From Symsagittifera roscoffensis (taxonomy: Eukaryota > Xenacoelomorpha > Acoela > Convolutidae), in the NCBI RefSeq assembly GCF_963678635.1, contig NC_087062.1, forward strand, positions 13,932,670 through 13,996,669: a stretch of DNA of 64,000 nucleotides. The letters are read 5' to 3'. Both the position numbers and the translations under genes were made by a program. This document shows positions 11,060-21,051 of the stretch, in pieces; positions within the stretch are counted from its first letter, which is position 1; every line of letters begins with the position of its first letter. The notes beneath the pieces are model-generated. The model searched no databases and was not told the DNA's origin. It saw nothing but the letters and a program-made list of their open reading frames with translations.

Positions 11060-13596
11060 TGTAACATTCGCCCGGAAGATACATATCGACGCAAAATAAA
11101 ACTAAGTCCTAAGACGACTGGCTAACGTCTAAACAGAGCTTTATATGCTTTTCACCGTCTCTACCAAGCCAGTACTTTTCGGTGGTCTTTTCTAACATCG
11201 GGTCGACAAAAAACGTTACTGCTTTCGGCTTCGGTCAAAACACTCAAATTAACTTAATTACATGCGGGAATAGTGAGCTCAAGGCTGGGTCTCAATATCC
11301 CCAGACCACGAGGTCACTCCTAAAAACAAGGCTACTACTTATTGAATTATTATTGTTTTTGTTCAGTAGATAAAAATCATCATCTCCATCGAAGATGGAT
11401 CAAACCTTTCCCCCAACTCCTAGCTTCTCATCCTTATCAAAATGAATCCAGTTGTTAATTAACTTCAATTCAGGACATGACAAGAAGCTAAAAGTTTATA
11501 TAAAAGAATAAAAGTTTCATTTCCGAAACCCTTCCGGATTCTTGAATCCACTGAATCAAGCTCGTTAATCTTGACTTCTTCGTAATCCGGAAGGCTATCT
11601 TCCACCCTTCACCGTTGTCTGCAACGGCCTTGCAACTATTGTAGCGACACAACAGTTGCAACTCGGAACGTCCTTTTGTTTTTCTCTGTTGTTTTTTTAT
11701 CACAATCTTCGTTGTTTTCGTCAGTGCGACTATCGTTATTCTGTTGCTTTTCAGCTTCTCTTGCCAAAATGGCCGTTTCTGACGTTTCTCAGAAATGTTA
11801 CGTAATCACTTCGAAAATTTAAAAATTAGGAATTTCCGAATCCTTCAACCTTCACGTTTTGTTCAATCGTTCAAATAACGTTCTTAATCCTCCAAAATCA
11901 CTAACTCGGAAGGCTCGCTGCTAAAAATGACTAAACTGCAGAGATTGCATTTTGGCACATTCTGGTCGAATGTCACATATATTGATGCTTATCGAAGGGA
12001 ATTACGGAGTACTTGTGCTCTCTGTGGTTTTTTTCTGCTGACAAATTCAGCTTTTTTCACTAGCGGCTTTTGACGGGAGTTTTTTTCATCATCTAAAAGC
12101 ATTTGAGTTATTGAGCTCATATTGATGATATATTTTACCAGTGACAATTTTTTGTCAAGTTATGGGGTCTGAAAATTTGAAGTTTGGCATATTCGGGATG
12201 AAAGTTTTGTTTTTATAGTTTTTTCCATTCTATCGAAATCTATATGCTTGTGGTGAGGGTGATTTTTTTTCAGACCAGATTCGTTTTTTAATAAAACGTG
12301 TTCAGCGAAATATTGTAAAGCATTTTTAAGCGTTTTAAGTGAGTTTTTGTTAAAGCAAGAAATCAATGCCTTGAGCTCAAAATCAATAAAATTTCCTGTC
12401 TCAACTTTTGTTTGAATTTATGGGAGTTTAGATGAAGGTTATCTAGCCAAATTGGGATAATTAGAGTGCTTGGAATTTATATTTTTTCATTAGTGCAAAG
12501 CACATGCAGCAAACGAACCCAGCTCAAAAAATTTCATATTGAGTTGAAGCGAGCTAATTGATTCAAAAAATGAGTTAATAGATGCAAGTTGTCACTTTGT
12601 GTTTGCATTGGTTATAATACATTGGTTGTGGGGGAAGGTTTTTAAACACCTTGAAAAATGTCAAAAAAAACCTGATCAAAGTTTTTCCTTGAAATAATCA
12701 TGATATCTTCTAGTTTTGGACAACTTAAAGAGCATTGATTGGCTGAGAGTTTACGCGCATTCGGTACTTCGCGCATTATAGTAGCCCTCACAAACTTCCA
12801 CTGAATATGTTTTTAGGCCCTGTTCAGCCACTTCCGGTCGGCATTCAACACCGTAGTGCTCGGATCGGAGAGTTCAAAGGTCAACTCTATGGTCGCTTTC
12901 CTGCAACATTATCTGCTGGAACACGAACAAGACTGCAGAAGGTTATTCGACGAATCAATCGCAGACCTCGTAGATTTCTCTCATTAGTTATAACCCAAAA
13001 AAAGTGTATGAGATACCTTCTAAGCAGAACAAAACATCAGAACAAAAAATAAAACAACAATGACAACCCATTACGGCGATGCTTAAAATTATCCGGACAA
13101 AACGAACGAAACTTGAAAACTAAAGCAAAAGCTTAAGCAGAAATATGACGTGCAAATTTTTTGCGGATTTTTTTCAGCTCTAAAATTTTACCCCAAAAAA
13201 GACCATTTTTCGTTTTCTTTAGTCAAAGTAAAATTATGCCAAAGATTTTGGTTAAGTTGCCGACAAATTTTTCTCCAAGTGAGCTTCTTATGTAGCCTCA
13301 CAAAAATAAAGCAAGGTGTAATCTCCAACAATTAGCGCAAAACGTCTTAAAATTGTTTTTATGTAAAAAATGGCCAGCAAACAACTTTTTTTGAAAAGAG
13401 AAGATTATACCTTTCTTAAACCTTGAAGAAGCTCAATTTTATAGAGTTTTGTCATCAACTCAACGTCAAAAATTACGTCCAATAGTTTTGACGTAATTTT
13501 TCATTGACTAAAAAAAGTAAAAAATGGTCATTTTTGGGGTACAATTTAGGTTTTGCAAAAATAACTTTACTTTTCAACAGTTTTTGCTTACAGTCA
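11060..13596 (-). repeat. 3' LTR of the giant element (left on the plus strand)
   Basis: Identical in length (2,537 bp) to the 5' LTR at 37456. The part near its plus-strand left end (11060-11940) carries the CCCTTCCGGATT / AATCCGGAAGG motif pair (about 11524 and 11584) also scattered through the element's leader. The rest looks like host intronic DNA and contains an exon-like cassette. The bases ACCC follow AGTCA in both copies, so the boundary could lie four bases further right. Confidence 0.85.
12817..12987 (+). CDS. Exon-like terminal cassette inside the left LTR (antisense to the element)
   Basis: After a strong acceptor (ATATGTTTTTAG) comes an open frame of 56 codons ending at TAG, with AATAAA at 13048-13053, 60 bases past the stop. 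The peptide (ALFSHFRSAFNTVVLGSE..., ...LLEHEQDCRRLFDE...) has the composition of a real helical protein, and GC rises locally. It enters in phase 0, matching the phase-0 donor of exon 4 at 10771. A longer overlapping frame from ATG 12807 is Arg-rich and looks like its shadow. It may be a host exon captured in the LTR or a chance acceptor; protein family unknown. Confidence 0.45.
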   Translation, partial: ALFSHFRSAFNTVVLGSESSKVNSMVAFLQHYLLEHEQDCRRLFDESIADLVDFSH

Positions 13597-14246
13597 ACCC
13601 TTCAAATTCTTCATTAATCTGCACATTGAGGATATGACTTAAGATAAAACATATTTTCTGACTTCCAATGTCAATGTCCCGATTAAAACTTTTTCTCTTA
13701 GATTTAAAAAGTGTTGGCTTGCAGGCCAACCAAGAAGCTAAAATTATCCCACTATGCTTCTCCCTTCGGAAATCTTGCTTGTTATTGTCCTGAATACTAA
13801 AACTAAGAAACTCTGTGATTAGAAAGAACAATGAAACAATCTCCCTCTTCGAGAGATTACCCAAGCCTTCCACGTCACCACAAAGTGATCAGTTCTCCTA
13901 GCTGATTAAAAACAGTCATGTAGGCTGGAATATTTAAATATACTCCTTCACTCAAGCCTTTCTAAATAAATAGTAAGTGAGTGTCTCTAAAGCCACTCAA
14001 CTAAAATCAAAATGCAAATTTATAAATGCAACAATTTCAAAACTCAACTAAATGTTTCAGTTTTCAATTACAACTTGGTTGCTTGGTTTCTCACTTGAGT
14101 TTTTTTCACACACATAAAACAATTCTGAGTTTTAACTTTTCTTCATTACTCCTTTGTTTTCTTCTTTTTTCGTCGTTTAGAAGTTCTAAAACTTCTAAAT
14201 TCTTCTAATTTTTGTCTCTTTTTCCATCTTGCTTTTCGGTCATTCG

Positions 14247-15173
14247 TCAATGCTCCATTTCTTCCTCCTGTGATACTGACTCTGCACTCTCAGTCTCCGT
14301 ATCTTGTAACACGTCGTTAGCTATCCTGACGCTGCTGGAAGCCGTCCTCCAACACTTCTGCTCTTCTACCCTCTGTTTGCAACAAGGTGAGGGATCCACG
14401 TTAGATTCTCTGTTCCTGCAGAAGCTGTTGTGGAGACACAACGTCACGTTTCTCTCCAAATCTTCCTTTAACATCTCTGCCTTCTCCTTTCCACTACGTT
14501 CACTCGTCCTGGAAATTATTTTCACAGCGGTGGTCACTGCATTCCGATGAGTCACGAGAGCTCGCTTGAAAGCTCCTGCTCCAATGTCCAGCTGATATTC
14601 ACTGTACACCCTGCCGTGCTTCGACATATGCTTTTTCGCATACTCGTGCAACCATGCAGTCATGTTAGCTCTGAACCATGGCATCAATCGTTTCCTTGCC
14701 CATATCTTCTTCACTTCCATCGGAATGTTTAGAACTTTGCACATTGTCCCAAAAAGATCTAAATCTTTTAGACACTCTAACTTCCGCAACTGTTCTCTCG
14801 TCGGTGCCTCCTGTCTGTTATTTTCTCTCACATGAGCTTCCAGCCATCGTATCGCCATCATAACTCCCACTATCACTATTGTTACGGGCTGTGATGAATC
14901 TGGTAAACCCATGGAGAGCAGCTCTCCAGAGTCCCAGATCAACATCAGATTACTACGCTTGGGATACCACCAGGTCTGCAGCAAGCAGTGGCAAGGAAAC
15001 TCGTCATATGTCAACATGATGCTCCTCCAATTACGTTTTCCCGAAGCTTCCAGTAATGGTTCCACTTCCACCATCACTCGGTGGACTTCATCATTCTCAT
15101 CTACTGCATTGTAATCTGTGACAGTTGATCCTCTCTGTTTCTGTCTCTCAATGTCACTGAAGTTCCCGCTCAC
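14247..15173 (-). CDS. Unidentified 3'-terminal ORF of the giant element, distal copy
   Basis: A 308-codon frame starting at GTG 15173 (no ATG near that point) and ending at TGA. I see a hydrophobic stretch (SSQPVTIVIVGVMMAIRWL), a basic helical middle (KKIWARKRLMPWFRANMT, LHEYAKKHMSKHG), a Cys-rich patch (CLHNSFC, SPCCKQRVEEQKCW) and an acidic Glu/Ser tail. No family is recognised. Because the upstream large ORF is present here only as its last 77 codons, this copy is separated from its natural upstream frame and is probably non-functional. It sits directly before the 3' LTR. Confidence 0.55.
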   Translation of the reverse strand: MSGNFSDIERQKQRGSTVTDYNAVDENDEVHRVMVEVEPLLEASGKRNWRSIMLTYDEFPCHCLLQTWWYPKRSNLMLIWDSGELLSMGLPDSSQPVTIVIVGVMMAIRWLEAHVRENNRQEAPTREQLRKLECLKDLDLFGTMCKVLNIPMEVKKIWARKRLMPWFRANMTAWLHEYAKKHMSKHGRVYSEYQLDIGAGAFKRALVTHRNAVTTAVKIISRTSERSGKEKAEMLKEDLERNVTLCLHNSFCRNRESNVDPSPCCKQRVEEQKCWRTASSSVRIANDVLQDTETESAESVSQEEEMEH

Positions 15174-15387
15174 ATAGTATTGACTCCAATTCTTCCTTGG
15201 TTCTCTCTGGAACTGCTGAGAACATCTTACATAGCAACTCGTATGACTTCTCGGACATTCTCGCCAGTCTCACACACTTCGGCACTGAGAAGGCTTGATC
15301 CACGATCGTTCTCGTACTCTTTACGTCCACAGCTACGAAATGTACAGGGTATCTGCTCTTGCACATTGGAGCCAATGTTGAACCCAT
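15154..15387 (-). pseudogene. Truncated C-terminal tail of the large third-region ORF, created by the tandem duplication
   Basis: These 77 codons repeat the C-terminus of the ORF at 17034-20603 almost exactly, but upstream the frame runs into LTR-derived sequence at 15388. It is a duplication by-product without its own start region. Confidence 0.85.
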
Positions 15388-17266
15388 ACTAAAAAAAGTA
15401 AAAAATGGTCATTTTTGGGGTACAATTTAGGTTTTGCAAAAATAACTTTACTTTCAACAGTTTTTGCTTACAGTCAACCCTTCAAATTCTTCATTAATCT
15501 GCACATTGAGGATATGACTTAAGATAAAACATATTTTCTGACTTCCAATGTCAATGTCCCGATTAAAACTTTTTCTCTTAGATTTAAAAAGTGTTGGCTT
15601 GCAGGCCAACCAAGAAGCTAAAATTATCCCACTATGCTTCTCCCTTCGGAAATCTTGCTTGTTATTGTCCTGAATACTAAAACTAAGAAACTCTGTGATT
15701 AGAAAGAACAATGAAACAATCTCCCTCTTCGAGAGATTACCCAAGCCTTCCACGTCACCACAAAGTGATCAGTTCTCCTAGCTGATTAAAAACAGTCATG
15801 TAGGCTGGAATATTTAAATATACTCCTTCACTCAAGCCTTTCTAAATAAATAGTAAGTGAGTGTCTCTAAAGCCACTCAACTAAAATCAAAATGCAAATT
15901 TATAAATGCAACAATTTCAAAACTCAACTAAATGTTTCAGTTTTCAATTACAACTTGGTTGCTTGGTTTCTCACTTGAGTTTTTTTCACACACATAAAAC
16001 AATTCTGAGTTTTAACTTTTCTTCATTACTCCTTTGTTTTCTTCTTTTTTCGTCGTTTAGAAGTTCTAAAACTTCTAAATTCTTCTAATTTTTGTCTCTT
16101 TTTCCATCTTGCTTTTCGGTCATTCGTCAATGCTCCATTTCTTCCTCCTGTGATACTGACTCTGCACTCTCAGTCTCCGTATCTTGTAACACGTCGTTAG
16201 CTATCCTGACGCTGCTGGAAGCCGTCCTCCAACACTTCTGCTCTTCTACCCTCTGTTTGCAACAAGGTGAGGGATCCACGTTAGATTCTCTGTTCCTGTA
16301 GAAGCTGTTGTGGAGACACAACGTCACGTTTCTCTCCAAATCTTCCTTTAACATCTCTGCCTTCTCCTTTCCACTACGTTCACTCGTCCTGGAAATTATT
16401 TTCACAGCGGTGGTCACTGCATTCCGATGAGTCACGAGAGCTCGCTTGAAAGCTCCTGCTCCAATGTCCAGCTGATATTCACTGTACACCCTGCCGTGCT
16501 TCGACATATGCTTTTTCGCATACTCGTGCAACCATGCAGTCATGTTAGCTCTGAACCATGGCATCAATCGTTTCCTTGCCCATATCTTCTTCACTTCCAT
16601 CGGAATGTTTAGAACTTTGCACATTGTCCCAAAAAGATCTAAATCTTTTAGACACTCTAACTTCCGCAACTGTTCTCTCGTCGGTGCCTCCTGTCTGTTA
16701 TTTTCTCTCACATGAGCTTCCAGCCATCGTATCGCCATCATAACTCCCACTATCACTATTGTTACGGGCTGTGATGAATCTGGTAAACCCATGGAGAGCA
16801 GCTCTCCAGAGTCCCAGATCAACATCAGATTACTACGCTTGGGATAACACCAGGTCTGCAGCAAGCAGTGGCAAGGAAACTCGTCATATGTCAACATGAT
16901 GCTCCTCCAATTACGTTTTCCCGAAGCTTCCAGTAATGGTTCCACTTCCACCATCACTCGGTGGACTTCATCATTCTCATCTACTGCATTGTAATCTGTG
17001 ACAGTTGATCCTCTCTGTTTCTGTCTCTCAATGTCACTGAAGTTCCCGCTCACATAGTATTGACTCCAATTCTTCCTTGGTTCTCTCTGGAACTGCTGAG
17101 AACATCTTACATAGCAACTCGTATGACTTCTCGGACATTCTCGCCAGTCTCACACACTTCGGCACTGAGAAGGCTTGATCCACGATCGTTCTCGTACTCT
17201 TTACGTCCACAGCTACGAAATGTACAGGGTATCTGCTCTTGCACATTGGAGCCAATGTTGAACCCA
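15388..17266 (-). repeat. Second copy of the 1.88-kb tandem duplication
   Basis: This copy is contiguous with the intact upstream ORF sequence past 17266, so it is the original arrangement, except that it is followed in element sense by a short LTR remnant (15388-15480) and not by a complete LTR. Confidence 0.9.
16127..17053 (-). CDS. Unidentified 3'-terminal ORF of the giant element, proximal copy
   Basis: A 308-codon frame that begins at GTG 17053 and overlaps the stop of the preceding large ORF (17034-17036) in a different frame; the frame is also open upstream of the GTG. This makes either a frameshift fusion or termination-reinitiation possible. It differs from the distal copy by, for example, Cys against Trp in a QTWxYPK context and Tyr against Cys near NSFxRNRE. 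Features: a hydrophobic segment at about residues 87-101, a Lys/Arg-rich middle, a Cys cluster and an acidic tail. There is no recognised family. Its place immediately before the 3' LTR would suit an accessory or structural product, but this is inference. Confidence 0.55.
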   Translation of the reverse strand: MSGNFSDIERQKQRGSTVTDYNAVDENDEVHRVMVEVEPLLEASGKRNWRSIMLTYDEFPCHCLLQTWCYPKRSNLMLIWDSGELLSMGLPDSSQPVTIVIVGVMMAIRWLEAHVRENNRQEAPTREQLRKLECLKDLDLFGTMCKVLNIPMEVKKIWARKRLMPWFRANMTAWLHEYAKKHMSKHGRVYSEYQLDIGAGAFKRALVTHRNAVTTAVKIISRTSERSGKEKAEMLKEDLERNVTLCLHNSFYRNRESNVDPSPCCKQRVEEQKCWRTASSSVRIANDVLQDTETESAESVSQEEEMEH

Positions 17267-20200
17267 CCAAATATCGTACTCCTGATGGTCTACAATAAGT
17301 CTCACTGTGTCTGATGTTCATTTCCGTCTCGATTGCTTCCCTCCATTTTCCTATGTATTTCTGCTCAGTCTGCAGAACTCCTGGGAATACTTCTACACTG
17401 ATGGCTGTGACCATCTCATGTTTCTGTTCTAGATTCAATAGTGACTCTAAAGAACCAAACATGCTGTAGAATCCTAGTGCAGTCACTAGATTCACATCGG
17501 TTCCTCCATGGCAATCTGCTATCAGTTCCGTTTCTGTTCTTGCTTTCATCACTACGTTTCCAAACAATACCGTCAATTGCTTGTGTTGTTTTTTCAGGGT
17601 CTTCACGCAGTCCAGACTTCCACAAACGTGACCCTCCAGTCCACAGACTTCCGCCAGACAGCTACCAGGTTTGACCCAGTCTTCTGGTCCCCAGCCAGGC
17701 AACTCCACTTTATCTTCTCCGTTGCTCTTAGAGGCCGTTATCATCACATTATATATGATGTTGAGGTCACGCAGGTTACAGTCTGCATTCAGTTCCCTCT
17801 GTACGTCTTGTGTCGCCCATAATATTGAGTCAGCGTTGGGACTAGGACACCATGATGGCCTCATCAATTCCCACACTGCCATCAAGCTCGTTCTCAGTAA
17901 TTCATCTGAGAATCCCAACCCAAACTCCACTCTTTTGTCGGATTTAGGTACTGAAGGTGCAGTCACCTCTTCTTCCAAGACCAGTCCCACTTTGGCCTGT
18001 GGATTGTTAACGCTTTTAATCGTTACAATTCCGGACGTCCAGAATCTTAGTAACACCACCTGCTCATAATCGAAGAAGCAATCGCGTATGTCTTCACTCA
18101 GAAAAGGATTGTACGCGATCCCTATGATCCCGGATACGTAGCTATACGATTTCTTCTTGATCGGTCCACAGTATTCACTGGATTTCGGCAATGCCCCCAT
18201 AGATTCTTTAGTGAGTCTCAGCTCTTTGTTTGAGAATATCCTTATTTCGTCTATCTTTCTCATGGGTTCTAATTCTTCGGGTTCTTTCATGTTCACCCTC
18301 ATTGGTTTATTTTGCTGCATATCCAGCAGTGCTAGCAAGAATAGGGCTTTCGTTCGCTCATCGCCTTCCTTCAACATTTTAACACAGGTGTTCAGTGCAG
18401 GTACTGAAATCTGCTCTATCAGGAATCGAATGAAACAGAGAGCGTCTCTCCGCTTCGCACACGCTACTGCTGCTCCCTCCTGGACTATCAGATCCCTCAG
18501 GTTCGTCATAAGGAAAACCTTCTCTTCTTTCGACATCTTCCTTTCTTCTGAATCATACTCTTCGCGAGTCAGTCCCATCATGCACCAGGCGAACCTGAGT
18601 TGTAACTCTGTTCTTACGTAAGGTACTGCCACGAGAGCATGTATTTTTGGCGTAGTCCTCATTTCTTCTTCGAAATACCTTAATACTACTGCTTTCCATG
18701 GAAGGCTCACCAACTGCTCTATCGTTTCTGCCTGTACGTCAGACGACGCTAAAGTCCCGTACGCCTTCTGCTTGAGGGTGGTGCCTTGCAACATCGTTTC
18801 CAGATAACACTCCATGGCTTTCCCATCTTCCAGGGCCATTACATACCCTCTAGCCGAGTTTCGGTATTCTAACATCTCCATGTATCCACCGGTGGGTTCA
18901 TCTATCGACACAGTCTCCGACACTGTTATTCGGTTATATTCCACTGGTATTAGTTGTCCTGCGACACTTCCCTTTCCGTGATTCATGGGAGATGGCTTGA
19001 AGTCTTTCATTGTGCTATCTCCACATTGGCTGAGTATTTCCATTTCTAAGGTTACTCCAGTCAGAGTGCGGTCACTCCTTTTGGATTTATAACCTGTTGA
19101 CTTTATCCCCGCCGAGAGAATGGGTGGCACCATCGCTATATCAGTTAACATTTTATCTGTGCCAGGCAGTTGATAATCACCTTGCCCCAAATCCATGACC
19201 TCCTCCATTCGTTTCCTTTTCGCTGAGTTACCAGCTTTCATCGATATTTCTGAATCCACCTTCGTCTTTCCAACTCTCCTCGGCATCACTCTGCTGCCTA
19301 ACTTCATTTTCATCGCATTGATTTTATCAATCACCAATTTCGATCGCATCGTCCCTCTCCTGGTTCTCGACAGATACACCACCTCTCCTTTATCGTCCTG
19401 CGGTATCATCTTGATGGGAGAATTCGCTTCACTTTCATCAGTGGCCGAGTCGATCAACAACTCACTCAGTCTCCCTTCACAATCATCAAGCTTGTCAAGG
19501 ACTTCTCTCATCAAGGGTTGGTTGAGACCCGTTTTCAGAATGGACTGGGTCCCATAGCTCTGAACCACTGTCCAGACTTCTTCCATAAACGCCACTCTGT
19601 CCAATTTGCATCCCGTCCTACTCTCGTGGTCTCGGTGATGTACTTCCCATTCTCCTTCGGGCAGCGTTCCCAAGAAAGGTACTCTGGCTGAGGCCTCTAT
19701 TCTTCTCCTCCGAGGTGATTCCATGAGGATTCTCTGGTCGTTATTTCTTGAATTGCCAGGAGAGCTGCTCTCCGGCAAATTCCGTTTCATTTCCATAAAG
19801 GCTGACGGAGGCTCCAGTGTCGAGATGCCTTCATCCGCTGGCTCAGTCGTTTCCAACGTAATTGCATTATTCTCAAGATCACTGAAGATATTGAAATCCA
19901 GGCTGGATGTTCCTCCTGTCGATGCCCTGTCGTCTTCCCCACCAGCTTGATCTTGTTGCATGGGTTCTTCGGTTTGACGGCTTCCTCCCTGTCCGTCATC
20001 TCCTTTTGACTTATTCTTGTCCGAGCTCGATGGTCCTTTTTCATCATTGTCGGCTTCTTCCGGGAATCTCGGTACAAGCAATGTACCGGCCGATTTATCT
20101 TCCTCTTCTCCATGGACCACTTTGATTTCTTCGCAGCCGAAGGGTGCTAGGAAGGTTCTCGTCTGCAGTATTCCTCCCACTTTCATCTCCTGTTTTACAC

Positions 20201-20645
20201 TAGTCAGGATTAATGAGGCTTCAGGCAATTCGGTCCTGCCTCTCATCCTCATCGGAGCTAAGCCTAATCCCTTCCATTCCTCATCAAATCTTCCAGGCTT
20301 GGGAGTCGCGGCGTTGCTTATTCGCCTTCTTGTCGCTTGATCCGTGTATGCAAATCGTGTGTATTGTAACACGGCGGCATTTCTCCCTACAAAGTATGGA
20401 TCCATCGTTCCCACGAAATTCCCTACTCTCCTTTCATTGGTTTCGAATGCTCTCAACCTTGGAGTTTGTACCACGGTGACTGCTCCGAGCAACATCCTTC
20501 TTATCAGAGGGAATTCAGGGATTGCCTCCGGCAGCTTCTTGTAATCGCCCCAGTCCTTCGTCTCTTCTCTCACTTTGTGATATGCTGCAGTGAGACGAGG
20601 CACTCTGGTTATTTCACCATTCGTTTTATCATAGGGTCTCAGATT
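17034..20645 (-). CDS. Large unidentified protein of the giant element's third coding region
   Basis: The open frame is 1,189 codons from GTG 20603 and continues open 14 more codons upstream, to a TGA at 20646-20648. No ATG start is apparent, so it is best read as a segment of a longer polyprotein. Residues about 170-250 are low-complexity, Glu/Asp/Ser/Gly-rich (EEEDKSAG, SSSDKNKSKGDDGQGG); the remainder looks globular, with repeated helical segments, and ends in CERELQ. I see no signal peptide, convincing membrane segment, zinc knuckle or polymerase motif, and I recognise no family. Base composition is balanced, unlike the AT-rich flanks. Its last 20 bases overlap the 308-codon frame. It could be a structural or accessory protein unique to this element type; no function is assigned. 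Confidence 0.6.
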   Translation of the reverse strand, partial: NLRPYDKTNGEITRVPRLTAAYHKVREETKDWGDYKKLPEAIPEFPLIRRMLLGAVTVVQTPRLRAFETNERRVGNFVGTMDPYFVGRNAAVLQYTRFAYTDQATRRRISNAATPKPGRFDEEWKGLGLAPMRMRGRTELPEASLILTSVKQEMKVGGILQTRTFLAPFGCEEIKVVHGEEEDKSAGTLLVPRFPEEADNDEKGPSSSDKNKSKGDDGQGGSRQTEEPMQQDQAGGEDDRASTGGTSSLDFNIFSDLENNAITLETTEPADEGISTLEPPSAFMEMKRNLPESSSPGNSRNNDQRILMESPRRRRIEASARVPFLGTLPEGEWEVHHRDHESRTGCKLDRVAFMEEVWTVVQSYGTQSILKTGLNQPLMREVLDKLDDCEGRLSELLIDSATDESEANSPIKMIPQDDKGEVVYLSRTRRGTMRSKLVIDKINAMKMKLGSRVMPRRVGKTKVDSEISMKAGNSAKRKRMEEVMDLGQGDYQLPGTDKMLTDIAMVPPILSAGIKSTGYKSKRSDRTLTGVTLEMEILSQCGDSTMKDFKPSPMNHGKGSVAGQLIPVEYNRITVSETVSIDEPTGGYMEMLEYRNSARGYVMALEDGKAMECYLETMLQGTTLKQKAYGTLASSDVQAETIEQLVSLPWKAVVLRYFEEEMRTTPKIHALVAVPYVRTELQLRFAWCMMGLTREEYDSEERKMSKEEKVFLMTNLRDLIVQEGAAVACAKRRDALCFIRFLIEQISVPALNTCVKMLKEGDERTKALFLLALLDMQQNKPMRVNMKEPEELEPMRKIDEIRIFSNKELRLTKESMGALPKSSEYCGPIKKKSYSYVSGIIGIAYNPFLSEDIRDCFFDYEQVVLLRFWTSGIVTIKSVNNPQAKVGLVLEEEVTAPSVPKSDKRVEFGLGFSDELLRTSLMAVWELMRPSWCPSPNADSILWATQDVQRELNADCNLRDLNIIYNVMITASKSNGEDKVELPGWGPEDWVKPGSCLAEVCGLEGHVCGSLDCVKTLKKQHKQLTVLFGNVVMKARTETELIADCHGGTDVNLVTALGFYSMFGSLESLLNLEQKHEMVTAISVEVFPGVLQTEQKYIGKWREAIETEMNIRHSETYCRPSGVRYLVGSTLAPMCKSRYPVHFVAVDVKSTRTIVDQAFSVPKCVRLARMSEKSYELLCKMFSAVPERTKEELESILCERELQ

Positions 20646-20949
20646 TCAAAGATTTGGAAACACCTCGATGTGTCCTCTTTCTACTTCTCCCATGCGATCA
20701 CGGAAGTGATCGTCAAAATTGATGACCGTCATCTCTGGCTCCGATATTTTTGCAGACAACAGATCTTCACTCATGAGCTCCCGCAATGTGTGCTGCTCAC
20801 ACCAGTTCAGTGTACTACCGTCCACTGCCGATATGAGGTTCAGGTGCAGCACCGACCTCCTATATGCTTCCACCTTAACGTCAGGAAACGCAAACGTGAC
20901 TGCTGGTCCATAGATCACTGTCACGGACTCCGTGATTCCTCTGATCAGC
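20646..20949 (-). pseudogene. Third-region segment between an in-frame TGA and a frameshift
   Basis: Ninety-two codons (from GTG 20924) end at TGA 20646-20648 in the same frame as the 1,189-codon segment, so a single nonsense codon separates them. Upstream this frame reaches a TGA near 20950, while the frame of the 288-codon segment stays open through the same place. A one-base frameshift between about 20900 and 20950 therefore links the segments. The peptide (VIYGPAVTFAFPDVKVEA, MTVINFDDHFRDRMGE) looks coding. I interpret it as an internal part of the polyprotein. Confidence 0.6.
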
Positions 20950-21051
20950 CAAACTCAGATCGGTTAACAGCGGCATGCCTCCAACATGTCGTCTAACATC
21001 TTCCTCTCTTTCAATCGTCTCGTCTTCTCCCGTTCCAAAGCGATTTTGTTG

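Larger units (their letters stand above)
13507..15387 (-). repeat. First copy of a 1.88-kb tandem duplication at the element's 3' end
   Basis: This block and 15388-17266 are nearly identical at an offset of 1,880-1,881 bases. Each contains the last ~90 bases of the LTR's element-sense start, the 308-codon ORF and the last 77 codons of the large upstream ORF. The junction at about 15386 joins ORF sequence (GTTGAACCCA) directly to LTR sequence (ACTAAAAAAAGT). By eye there are only a few differences (for example a one-base length difference in ACTTTTCAACAG, and substitutions near 14439/16319 and 14968/16848). Confidence 0.9.

Noticed and set aside
12807..13052. Arg-rich 81-codon plus-strand frame in the LTR (and its copy at 39202)
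   Set aside because: It overlaps the better acceptor-bounded frame and looks like its out-of-frame translation.
14212..20996. Many plus-strand frames of 60-176 codons
   Set aside because: They are antisense shadows of the giant element's third-region ORFs; none has its own motifs.
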